A stretch of 13,628 nucleotides of DNA. Source: an uncultured Muribaculaceae bacterium. GTDB taxonomy: Bacteria > Bacteroidota > Bacteroidia > Bacteroidales > Muribaculaceae. Positions 1-5,915 of this stretch are shown in pieces. Under the pieces are notes generated by a model. That model ran no database searches and had not been told where the DNA came from. It saw only the letters and a list, made by a program, of their open reading frames with translations. The translations under genes and the position numbers were made by a program. The stretch spans positions 1 to 13,628 of the forward strand of contig CALHWU010000122.1 in the NCBI GenBank assembly GCA_938039795.1, given 5' to 3'. Position 1 is the first letter of the stretch; each line of letters opens with the position of its first letter.

Positions 1-1976
1 ATCGCTTCGGAAAACGGCACCGTAGCGGAAATCGTGTTGAAAATAAAATTGAGGGTGCCGGACAATACAGCCTCTATGCGTATTATCTTGTCGCCCGAAT
101 TGATAAGTGAGTTGATGGTGGTGATGATCGGCAGACCGGCCCCGACGTTTGTCTCAAAAAGATATTTGACGTCGCGTCGACGTGCTATGGCCTTGAGGTC
201 GCGGTAGGTGTCGAAGCTGCCCGATGCCGCAATCTTGTTGGCAGCCACCACGTTGACATTATGACTGAGCATGTCGGGATAGAGAGCGGCGATCTGCTGG
301 CTCGAAGTGCAGTCGACAAATACTGAATTGAAGATGTTCATCCCTATCACTTCGTCGCGAATGAGTTCAGGCGATGAAGGCGAGCCCTTGGATTTCAGCA
401 GGTCGATACAGCCGTCAAGATTGATGCCTTCACGGTCGAAGTAAACTTTGGTGGAATTGGCGATGCCCACTACCTTTAGCTTCAGAGCCTTTTCGCGGAG
501 AAGTTTCTCCTGCTGCAGGGCAAGCTGCTGAAGCAGGTGACGCCCAATGTTGCCAATTCCGACTATAAAGAGATTGAGTACTTGGGTGTCAGAGAGAAAA
601 AAACTGTCGTGGATGACGTTGAGCGCCTTTTTCTGATCTTTTATTTTAATAACGAAAGAGATATTGGTCTCCGATGCGCCTTGGGCACATGATATCACAT
701 TGATGCCATTGCGGCCCAAAGTATTGAACAGTCGGCCTGCCACACCTGCGGCGTTTCTCATATTCTCGCCCACTATAGCCACAGTGGCGAGATTGTGCTC
801 GGCATGAATGGGATTGAGCTCTCCTGAAGCCAGTTCGGCGGCGTATTCTTTTTCGAGAGCCTCGACCGCCCTGGCAGCGTCCTCATTCTTGACAGCAAAC
901 GACGTCGTGTTTTCGCTTGATGCCTGCGATACCATAAACACGCTTACGCCTTCCCGGGCCAGAGCATTGAATATTCGGGCGTTGATGCCGACTATTCCTA
1001 CCATGCCGAGACCTGAAACCGTTATAAGGCAAGTATCGCTGATCGACGATATTCCCTTGATGGCTTTCCCTTCCGCACCTGATTCACCGTCGCTGCTGTT
1101 GGATGAAATCAAAGTGCCGCGTGCCTCGGGGTTGAAAGTATTTTTGAGAAGGATAGGGATGTTTTTATGGAATACCGGATAAATTGTAGGCGGATATATT
1201 ACCTTGGCTCCGAAATTGCACAGCTCCATAGCCTCGACAAATGTCAGATGGTCTATGACGTAGGTATTGCTGATAATCCGTGGATCGGCCGTCATGAAGC
1301 CATCTACATCTGTCCATATCTCAAGCGATTCAGCGTCGAGTGCGGCCGCAATGATGGCAGCCGTATAATCGCTGCCGCCACGGCCGAGATTGGTCACATC
1401 TCCTGTAGCCGAATCGGATGATATGAATCCTGGCACGACGGCCACCTCATAATCCTTCGAACCGAGTGTATCTATTACAAGCGGCAATGTAGCCTCATTA
1501 TCAAGCACATGTTTGCCAAACTGGTCGACAGTCTTTATAATCCGTCGCGAGTCAAACAGACGCGCGCCCTTGATTATCCGGCTGATTATAAAGCTCGACA
1601 GCCTCTCTCCGTAACTCACTATAGTATCCAGAGAACGCGATGACAGATCGTTAAGCAGGCTTACTCCCTTGAATATATTTCCAAGCTCCTCGAGCATCCT
1701 GTCTACCTCACTCCGGGTATCATCCTTAAGATGTTCAGGCACCATGCCGTCGATGACATCGTGATGACGGCGAATGATGTTGGCATAAGTTTTCTTATAT
1801 TCATCCTCTTCGCCCGCTGCTGCCGCTCTGGCGGTGGAAATGAGCATATCGGTGACGCCACCGAGCGCCGACACCACGATAATGACGGGCTTACGACGTC
1901 CTTCGACAATCTTTTTAACCGAGCTCAGACTCTCTACAGTTCCGACGGACGTACCGCCAAACTTCAGAACTTTCAT
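1..1976 (-). CDS. thrA: Bifunctional aspartate kinase / homoserine dehydrogenase, C-terminus cut by window edge
   Basis: Catalyses the first and third steps of the aspartate pathway to threonine and methionine: phosphorylation of aspartate, and NAD(P)H-dependent reduction of aspartate semialdehyde to homoserine, in the cytoplasm. I translated 658 codons from the ATG at 1976. The kinase domain opens with KFGGTS (residues 5-10) and carries GRGGSDYTA (198-206) and WTDVDG (221-226). Two ACT-type regulatory segments lie at about 316-390 and 397-455, the usual place for threonine feedback inhibition. The dehydrogenase half starts with a Rossmann GIGNIG (473-478) and includes ANKIA (579-583), FETNVGAGLP (607-616) and the AVLSGTLNFIFN segment (636-647). 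The family is usually a little over 800 residues, so roughly the last 150 are beyond position 1. It is transcribed leftward, divergent from lptB. The reading frame is open throughout and nothing looks broken. Confidence 0.97.
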   Translation of the reverse strand, partial: MKVLKFGGTSVGTVESLSSVKKIVEGRRKPVIIVVSALGGVTDMLISTARAAAAGEEDEYKKTYANIIRRHHDVIDGMVPEHLKDDTRSEVDRMLEELGNIFKGVSLLNDLSSRSLDTIVSYGERLSSFIISRIIKGARLFDSRRIIKTVDQFGKHVLDNEATLPLVIDTLGSKDYEVAVVPGFISSDSATGDVTNLGRGGSDYTAAIIAAALDAESLEIWTDVDGFMTADPRIISNTYVIDHLTFVEAMELCNFGAKVIYPPTIYPVFHKNIPILLKNTFNPEARGTLISSNSSDGESGAEGKAIKGISSISDTCLITVSGLGMVGIVGINARIFNALAREGVSVFMVSQASSENTTSFAVKNEDAARAVEALEKEYAAELASGELNPIHAEHNLATVAIVGENMRNAAGVAGRLFNTLGRNGINVISCAQGASETNISFVIKIKDQKKALNVIHDSFFLSDTQVLNLFIVGIGNIGRHLLQQLALQQEKLLREKALKLKVVGIANSTKVYFDREGINLDGCIDLLKSKGSPSSPELIRDEVIGMNIFNSVFVDCTSSQQIAALYPDMLSHNVNVVAANKIAASGSFDTYRDLKAIARRRDVKYLFETNVGAGLPIITTINSLINSGDKIIRIEAVLSGTLNFIFNTISATVPFSEA

Positions 1977-2025
1977 CTTGAATAAAGTTTATTCCGGCTT
2001 TATGTGATTTTTTACAACAATGGTG

Positions 2026-2033
2026 CAAAGGTA
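2026..2033 (-). promoter_or_regulatory. Candidate -7 box for thrA (TACCTTTG)
   Basis: Read on the minus strand this is TACCTTTG, an exact match to the Bacteroidetes -7 consensus TAnnTTTG. It would start transcription about 40 nt before the thrA ATG at 1976. I see no clear TTTG -33 element at the expected distance. The implied leader is too short to hold a leader-peptide attenuator of the enterobacterial thr type. Confidence 0.6.
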
Positions 2034-2053
2034 ATCAATTTCCTCTGATTTCG

Positions 2054-2085
2054 TTGGGCATTTACATAGAATATATGTAATTTTG
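2054..2085 (+). promoter_or_regulatory. Candidate promoter for lptB (-7 TAATTTTG)
   Basis: TAATTTTG at 2078-2085 matches the Bacteroidetes -7 consensus TAnnTTTG. A weak TTG-containing -33 element (around 2054-2056) lies about 21 nt upstream. The implied start near 2091 leaves a leader of about 30 nt before the ATG at 2121. An inverted repeat at 2062-2080 overlaps the box. Confidence 0.55.
2062..2080. promoter_or_regulatory. Dyad TTACATA-N5-TATGTAA in the thrA-lptB intergenic region
   Basis: Two perfect 7-base arms (2062-2068 and 2074-2080) are separated by five bases. The dyad lies in the promoter spacer of lptB and its right arm overlaps the first three bases of the -7 box. Its position and size resemble an operator for a dimeric regulator. 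It does not match an operator I recognise, and in A+T-rich intergenic DNA a chance dyad of this size is possible. Confidence 0.35.
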
Positions 2086-2120
2086 CAGCCTATGGTTTCT
2101 GATCTCACACCGATATAAAT

Positions 2121-2987
2121 ATGGGTATAAGCATAAAATTAAACGACTTACGCAAAACCAACAATGAAGCCAAGGAGGTGGATTTCTCTTCGGCCGAGCA
2201 TCTGGCGGCATATGAGCCTGCAGCAAAAGAGAAGACGGACGACGGAAAGATTGTGTTGCGTACCGAAAATCTCGTAAAGAAATACAGGCAGCGTACTGTC
2301 GTCAACCATGTTTCTATCAACGTGACCCAGGGAGAGATCGTAGGACTTCTCGGCCCTAACGGAGCCGGTAAGACCACTACGTTTTATATGACCGTAGGCC
2401 TGATCACTCCGAATGAAGGCGAAATCTTCCTCAACGACTTGAATATCACGAAATTTCCGGTATACAAGAGAGCTCAGAACGGTATCGGATATCTTGCTCA
2501 GGAGCCTTCGGTATTCCGCAAACTCAGTGTGGAAAACAACATTAGGGCAGTACTGGAGATGACCGATACCACTCCGGAATATCAGCGTGAGAAGCTCGAG
2601 AGCCTCATATCCGAATTCCGCCTTCAGAAGGTGAGAAAGAATCTTGGCGACCAGCTTTCTGGAGGCGAACGGCGACGCACTGAAATAGCGCGGTGTCTGG
2701 CTATCAACCCGAAATTCATCATGCTCGACGAACCTTTTGCCGGAGTGGATCCCATCGCTGTGGAGGATATCCAGTATATAGTCTATAAGCTGAAGGAAAA
2801 AAACATCGGCATTCTCATCACTGACCATAACGCCCCGGAGACCCTGAGCATCACCGACAGGGCTTATCTGCTGTTTGAAGGCAAGATATTGTTTCAGGGA
2901 ACATCGGAAGAGCTTGCGGAGAATCCTGTCGTAAGGGAGAAATACCTCGGACGAGGATTCGTGTTCAACCGCAAGAAGTTTGATTGA
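2121..2987 (+). CDS. lptB: LPS export ABC transporter ATP-binding protein LptB, with N-terminal extension
   Basis: ATPase of the LptB2FG complex, which extracts lipopolysaccharide from the inner membrane and drives it along the Lpt bridge to the cell surface. The 288-residue product has all ABC motifs: Walker A GPNGAGKT (78-85), Q-loop Q127, signature LSGGERRR (179-186), Walker B FIMLDEP (199-205) and switch histidine H236. The sequences LAQEPSVFRKLSVENN (125-140) and LDEPFAGVDP (202-211) are typical of LptB rather than of other ABC ATPases. The family is usually near 240 residues, and the ABC fold starts at about residue 44 here, so roughly 43 polar residues precede it. No in-frame ATG lies between 2121 and the Walker A region. 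The alternatives are GTG or TTG codons just before the first strand. The lptF/G/C/A genes are not in the window. Confidence 0.95.
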   Translation: MGISIKLNDLRKTNNEAKEVDFSSAEHLAAYEPAAKEKTDDGKIVLRTENLVKKYRQRTVVNHVSINVTQGEIVGLLGPNGAGKTTTFYMTVGLITPNEGEIFLNDLNITKFPVYKRAQNGIGYLAQEPSVFRKLSVENNIRAVLEMTDTTPEYQREKLESLISEFRLQKVRKNLGDQLSGGERRRTEIARCLAINPKFIMLDEPFAGVDPIAVEDIQYIVYKLKEKNIGILITDHNAPETLSITDRAYLLFEGKILFQGTSEELAENPVVREKYLGRGFVFNRKKFD

Positions 2988-3004
2988 TTATGGTCGCCGG
3001 ACGG

Positions 3005-3910
3005 TCAGGAGCGCGTTTCAAGGCCGCATTTCCTGATCAGCGCCATTATCGCCAGAGTGGCCAAAAGGCTCACTATAGCCATTGCAGCGGAGAGGGGAGT
3101 ATGGTCAGCAGCGACCTGGTTGACATCAAATCCGCCTGAAGCCGACACCGCCTGAGCGATTATCACCAGAGTATTGTTTGCTACATGCGCTATTACGGCA
3201 AGCCAAAGACATCCGCTCCAGACAGCCATATATCCGAACATTGCACCGAGGAGCATTCTCGGCACAAAGCCGTAAAACTGCATATGTACGGCGCTGAATA
3301 TAAAAGCCGCGAGCCATACTGCCACATGAAGGTTCATTCCGGCTGTGGACAGCAGGCGCTGTAGAGCACCGCGAAAGAAAAGCTCTTCGCTGAATCCGGC
3401 AAGCAATCCTATAATAAGCACCGACATGACTATGCTCCCGACTGAATCTGTGCCCATAAGCTTCTGAGTCATGGCTCCTGCGTTTTCCTCTGCATTTCTC
3501 ATCCATTCCTCAATTCCGGCCATAAATTCCGGGAGATGAAGGGATTCATTCCATGCGACCACCTGATTCATAAAAGGAATCATGACCAATACAGCCAGAA
3601 GGGTCAATATTACCCCAAAGGCTGTAGGCTTCGAGTCGATCATAAGCAACTGAGCCGGTCGCCTCGTGATGATTACGGCTGTAGCGACAGCCGGCACAAT
3701 AAACATCAGCAGATCCTGTATGATTGTCGATATCCTGAGTCGGGGAGTCGTAGGATCACGCAGAATTACAGCGATTATCACGCTGGCCATCACGAGACAC
3801 AGTGCCGTCACACAGATAAAGAAGAGCAGACGTCGCCCTTCGTCGACATTGAAGGAGAGCGGGCCATGCTCATTTGATGTAGAAATCCGAGGTAAGGCTG
3901 ACATATTCAT
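3005..3910 (-). CDS. CPBP-family intramembrane glutamic protease (CAAX protease / Abi type)
   Basis: A 301-residue polytopic membrane protein of the CPBP (Abi, CAAX prenyl protease-like) family. All three family motifs are present: EELFFR (175-180, glutamates 175/176 and Arg180), FxxxH at 205-209 and HxxxN at 242-246, inside hydrophobic helices. Hydrophobic stretches lie near residues 29-49, 65-82, 96-115, 156-173, 196-209, 218-230, 235-255 and 275-292. In relatives these residues form a glutamate-based intramembrane protease active site. Bacterial members have been linked to membrane-protein processing, bacteriocin immunity and other roles, and the substrate here cannot be read from sequence. 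The ATG at 3910 was chosen; a second ATG lies two codons in. Its start overlaps the end of the upstream methyltransferase gene by 41 nt, which suggests translational coupling. It converges on lptB with only 17 nt between stop codons. Confidence 0.9.
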   Translation of the reverse strand: MNMSALPRISTSNEHGPLSFNVDEGRRLLFFICVTALCLVMASVIIAVILRDPTTPRLRISTIIQDLLMFIVPAVATAVIITRRPAQLLMIDSKPTAFGVILTLLAVLVMIPFMNQVVAWNESLHLPEFMAGIEEWMRNAEENAGAMTQKLMGTDSVGSIVMSVLIIGLLAGFSEELFFRGALQRLLSTAGMNLHVAVWLAAFIFSAVHMQFYGFVPRMLLGAMFGYMAVWSGCLWLAVIAHVANNTLVIIAQAVSASGGFDVNQVAADHTPLSAAMAIVSLLATLAIMALIRKCGLETRS

Positions 3911-4592
3911 CGGTTAGTTCGTTTGAATTATTTCTAATATAAATACTTTCTTCTTTTGGACGGGAGGAGAAATCACAGTTTTTGGCGATCTCCCATAATA
4001 TTCTTTTCGGCCTGCGGCGTGGCGATGTATGGACAGCGCATCTTCGCACGACCGCCATCCGGTTAAGAGAGCAAAGCCATTCGATCTCTGGCACGGATTC
4101 AGCAGGAGAAACCAGTGCCAGGCGTCCGCCTGGAGATAGCAGAGAGGGCGCAGCCGACAATATCCATCCGAAATTCATTTTTCCCTGATGTCGTGCCATA
4201 GCTCTCGCAGCATCAGGGGAGATCAGCTCGCTGTCGAAAAAAGGGGGATTGGTGATCACCAGATCGGTTTGCTGCAAACGACACGCCGTAGCGTCGCCTA
4301 CAATTATTTCCACAGCTCCAGCCCACGGCGAAAGAGCTATATTGCCGATTGCCTCCACCGCGGCCGGAGCATCGATTTCCACCGCAGTCACGCGGCCCAC
4401 GCCTCTCTGGCAAAGCATAAGCGACAATATGCCACACCCGGCTCCGAGGTCAATGGCCGAGCTTACCCCCTTTACCGATACCCAGGAGCCCAGCAGTACG
4501 CTGTCGGTGCTCACTTTCATGGCACACTCGCGATTGCAAACTGCGAACTGCCTGAACCGAAAAATGTTTTCTCTATTAGGGTTGCTGCTCAT
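3870..4592 (-). CDS. trmN6: tRNA1(Val) A37 N6-methyltransferase-like protein (TrmN6/YfiC family)
   Basis: A class I SAM-dependent methyltransferase of 240 residues. The Rossmann SAM-binding motif is DLGAGCG (48-54), followed by an acidic residue at the end of strand 2 (VEID, 71-74) and VGDA (98-101). The catalytic NPPF motif (115-118) marks N6-adenine/N5-glutamine type methyltransferases. The N-terminal FRFRQFAV (11-18) and MKVSTDSVLLGSW (25-37) are hallmarks of the YfiC/TrmN6 subgroup, whose E. coli member methylates A37 of tRNA-Val1. The exact tRNA target here is inferred from the family. The start at 4592 keeps the FRFRQF motif near the N-terminus, as expected. It is the first gene of a leftward pair with the CPBP protease, overlapping it by 41 nt. 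A -7 promoter box ends only 7 nt before the start codon. Confidence 0.88.
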   Translation of the reverse strand: MSSNPNRENIFRFRQFAVCNRECAMKVSTDSVLLGSWVSVKGVSSAIDLGAGCGILSLMLCQRGVGRVTAVEIDAPAAVEAIGNIALSPWAGAVEIIVGDATACRLQQTDLVITNPPFFDSELISPDAARAMARHQGKMNFGWILSAAPSLLSPGGRLALVSPAESVPEIEWLCSLNRMAVVRRCAVHTSPRRRPKRILWEIAKNCDFSSRPKEESIYIRNNSNELTDEYVSLTSDFYIK

Positions 4593-4599
4593 TGTGATG

Positions 4600-4607
4600 C
4601 AAAATTA
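4600..4607 (-). promoter_or_regulatory. Candidate -7 box for trmN6 (TAATTTTG)
   Basis: On the minus strand the sequence is TAATTTTG, matching TAnnTTTG. It ends 7 nt before the ATG at 4592, so transcription would begin at or within a few bases of the start codon. No well-placed TTTG -33 element was found, so the promoter may lie elsewhere. Confidence 0.4.
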
Positions 4608-4659
4608 AGCAAATCCCGAAACAAATGATTAACTTTACGCTCAAAAAGTTTGAAACATA

Positions 4660-5274
4660 ATGGATATCAAATCTGCCAGCTTTGAAATAAGCAACAGCGA
4701 TTACCGCAAGTGTCCGTCGGCCAACATGCACGAATACGCGTTCATCGGACGTTCTAACGTCGGCAAATCATCGCTTATCAATATGTTGACCGGACGCAAG
4801 AATCTTGCTCTGACGTCATCCACCCCCGGCAAGACAATGCTGATAAATCACTTTAAGATCAATGACAGCTGGTATATCGTAGATCTTCCGGGATACGGAT
4901 ATGCACAGAGAGGCAAAGAGAGCCGCCGTCAGCTTCAGAAAATCATCGAGGGCTACATTCTCAACCGCGCTCAGATGACCAATCTGTTCCTGCTTGTCGA
5001 CTCGCGTCATGCCCCTCAGAAGATCGACACTGAATTCATGGAATGGCTTGCCGAAAACGGGGTGCCGTTCAGTATCGTATTTACAAAGACTGACAAGCTC
5101 AGCAAAGAGGGCGCGAGGAAAAATATTGAAAAATATTGCGAGAACCTTCTTGAAACGTGGGAATCTCTTCCACCGGTATTTGTGACATCAAGTGAGGACG
5201 GCAGGGGGAAGGAAGAACTGCTCGCCTACATTGAGGAACTCAATAAACTTCCACTCGAAAACGCTCAACCATAA
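4660..5274 (+). CDS. engB: Ribosome biogenesis GTP-binding protein EngB (YihA/YsxC)
   Basis: A TrmE-Era-EngA-EngB-Septin-type GTPase of 204 residues, the typical length, needed in studied bacteria for large ribosomal subunit maturation. Motifs in order: G1 GRSNVGKS (30-37), the TPGKT switch I region (55-59), G3 DLPGYGYA (75-82), G4 TKTD (142-145) and a G5 TSS near residue 175. The N-terminal segment before G1 is short, as usual for EngB. The ATG at 4660 was chosen because it keeps this standard N-terminus. The gene is divergent from trmN6 (67 nt between start codons) and is followed 62 nt later by a small-protein gene on the same strand. I found no hairpin between them, so they may share a transcript. 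Confidence 0.97.
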   Translation: MDIKSASFEISNSDYRKCPSANMHEYAFIGRSNVGKSSLINMLTGRKNLALTSSTPGKTMLINHFKINDSWYIVDLPGYGYAQRGKESRRQLQKIIEGYILNRAQMTNLFLLVDSRHAPQKIDTEFMEWLAENGVPFSIVFTKTDKLSKEGARKNIEKYCENLLETWESLPPVFVTSSEDGRGKEELLAYIEELNKLPLENAQP

Positions 5275-5336
5275 ACCAAAAAGCGGCAGCGATTGTTGTA
5301 AATGTTGTAATATTAACAAGCATAACCTACAAAGTC

Positions 5337-5516
5337 ATGAAAGAGAAAGGAACGAAATGCGGCTGCCGCTGCAACAAAGATGTTAAGGCTACCGATAAGG
5401 AAGTCATGGAGTATCCCGGACTCGCTACCGACCGTGGACTTGACGATAAAGTCGACAAAGAGCTTGTAAAGGAAGCGACTAAGGAGCTTAACAACAATCA
5501 CCACGGCAACAATTAA
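5337..5516 (+). CDS. Small hypothetical protein (59 aa) with N-terminal CxCxC motif
   Basis: I do not recognise this protein. The ATG at 5337 opens a 59-codon frame ending in TAA at 5514-5516. The product starts MKEKGTKCGCRC, with cysteines at 8, 10 and 12, followed by a highly charged body rich in Lys, Glu and Asp. Residues 35-51 (LDDKVDKELVKEATKEL) could form an amphipathic helix, and the tail is Asn/His-rich (NNNHHGNN). It has no signal peptide or membrane segment. The three closely spaced cysteines plus the histidines suggest possible metal binding, but this is inference. Support for a real gene comes from an uninterrupted frame that fills the space between engB and a terminator hairpin 13 nt past its stop, and from a composition that reads like a soluble protein. 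It may be cotranscribed with engB. Confidence 0.7.
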   Translation: MKEKGTKCGCRCNKDVKATDKEVMEYPGLATDRGLDDKVDKELVKEATKELNNNHHGNN

Positions 5517-5529
5517 ACCGCATCAGCAT

Positions 5530-5573
5530 ACCGGCCTGACATCCGCTTCCTGCGGAGAAGCAGGTCGGTTATG
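5530..5573 (+). terminator. Likely intrinsic terminator after engB / small-protein gene
   Basis: A 9-bp stem (ACCGGCCTG at 5530-5538 with CAGGTCGGT at 5561-5569, one G-U pair) encloses a smaller CCGC/GCGG hairpin. It is followed by a short T-containing tail (TTATGTATTG). It begins 13 nt after the small-protein stop codon. The T tract is weak, so efficiency is uncertain. Confidence 0.55.
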
Positions 5574-5672
5574 TATTGTCAGGCTACAGTATCAGAGATC
5601 CGCGGATATGAGAGAAAGACAGGAACTGCTGTCAAAATTTTGCCGCCTTTATAAAAAAAACAGCGGAAACTA

Positions 5673-5703
5673 TTGCCTGAGTCAAAAATAAGTCATACCT
5701 TTG
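5673..5703 (+). promoter_or_regulatory. Promoter of tRNA-His (TTG-N20-TACCTTTG)
   Basis: TACCTTTG at 5696-5703 is a perfect Bacteroidetes -7 box, and a TTG at 5673-5675 sits 20 nt upstream as a -33 element. The implied start near 5710 gives a 5' leader of about 30 nt, to be removed by RNase P. This is the best-supported promoter in the window. Confidence 0.7.
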
Positions 5704-5741
5704 CACCGTCGAAACCGAAATATCGGCGAAGACGCGACCAT

Positions 5742-5816
5742 GGTGAGCATAGTTCAGCTGGTTAGAATGTCGGATTGTGGTTCCGAAGGTCGTGGGTTCG
5801 AGTCCCACTGTTCACC
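5742..5816 (+). tRNA. tRNA-His, anticodon GUG
   Basis: A full cloverleaf can be drawn. The 7-bp acceptor stem pairs GTGAGCA (5743-5749) with TGTTCAC (5809-5815). The 5-bp anticodon stem TCGGA/TCCGA carries the loop TTGTGGT with anticodon GTG at 5777-5779. The T arm is GTGGG-TTCGAGT-CCCAC. The base before the acceptor stem is G (5742) and the discriminator is C (5816). This gives the G(-1):C73 pair that identifies histidine tRNAs, which supports the call independently of the anticodon. The 3' CCA is not encoded (CCT follows C73), so it must be added by a nucleotidyltransferase. Confidence 0.97.
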
Positions 5817-5828
5817 CCTAAGATGAGT

Positions 5829-5866
5829 TTGACGGATTCCCTCGCATGGGAGTCCGTCAATTTTTG
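5829..5866 (+). terminator. Strong intrinsic terminator of tRNA-His
   Basis: A 13-bp stem pairs TTGACGGATTCCC (5829-5841) with GGGAGTCCGTCAA (5848-5860), with one G-U wobble and a 6-nt loop. TTTTTG follows directly. It lies 13 nt after the tRNA and ends the transcript before the GH89 gene. Confidence 0.9.
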
Positions 5867-5898
5867 TTTGGCTTTGTCATGTTTTTTATGTTACTTTG
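5867..5898 (+). promoter_or_regulatory. Candidate promoter for the GH89 gene
   Basis: TTTG at 5867-5870 and TTACTTTG at 5891-5898 are separated by 20 nt. This is the spacing of Bacteroidetes -33/-7 elements, with a 7-of-8 match to TAnnTTTG. It lies just after the tRNA terminator and about 18 nt before the ATG at 5916. A short inverted repeat TTTGT-AA-ACAAA (5895-5906) covers the expected start region and may be chance. Confidence 0.45.
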
Positions 5899-5915
5899 TA
5901 AACAAAAAACGATTC

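Noticed and set aside
1977..2025. Threonine attenuator or riboswitch in the thrA leader
   Set aside because: The inferred leader is about 40 nt, without a Thr/Ile-rich peptide or paired terminator/antiterminator hairpins.
2148..2828. A 226-codon open frame on the minus strand within lptB
   Set aside because: It lies entirely inside the well-supported lptB frame, has no recognisable motifs, and no promoter is apparent.
5598..5607. Palindrome ATCCGCGGAT in the gap before tRNA-His
   Set aside because: A 10-bp palindrome alone is expected by chance at this scale and is not placed at a promoter.
5608..5691. A 27-codon ATG-initiated frame between the terminator and the tRNA-His gene
   Set aside because: It overlaps the tRNA-His -33 element, is short, and has no supporting signal. 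It is probably chance.
5742..5816. tRNA-His as an integration site for a mobile island containing GH89-DUF362-kinase
   Set aside because: No second copy of the tRNA 3' end, no integrase and no transfer genes are seen, and the base composition does not change noticeably.
5775..5915. An upstream extension of the GH89 frame by 47 codons, starting inside the tRNA-His gene
   Set aside because: It would require translating the tRNA anticodon region and its terminator hairpin, and would bury the signal peptide. The ATG at 5916 gives a standard exported N-terminus.
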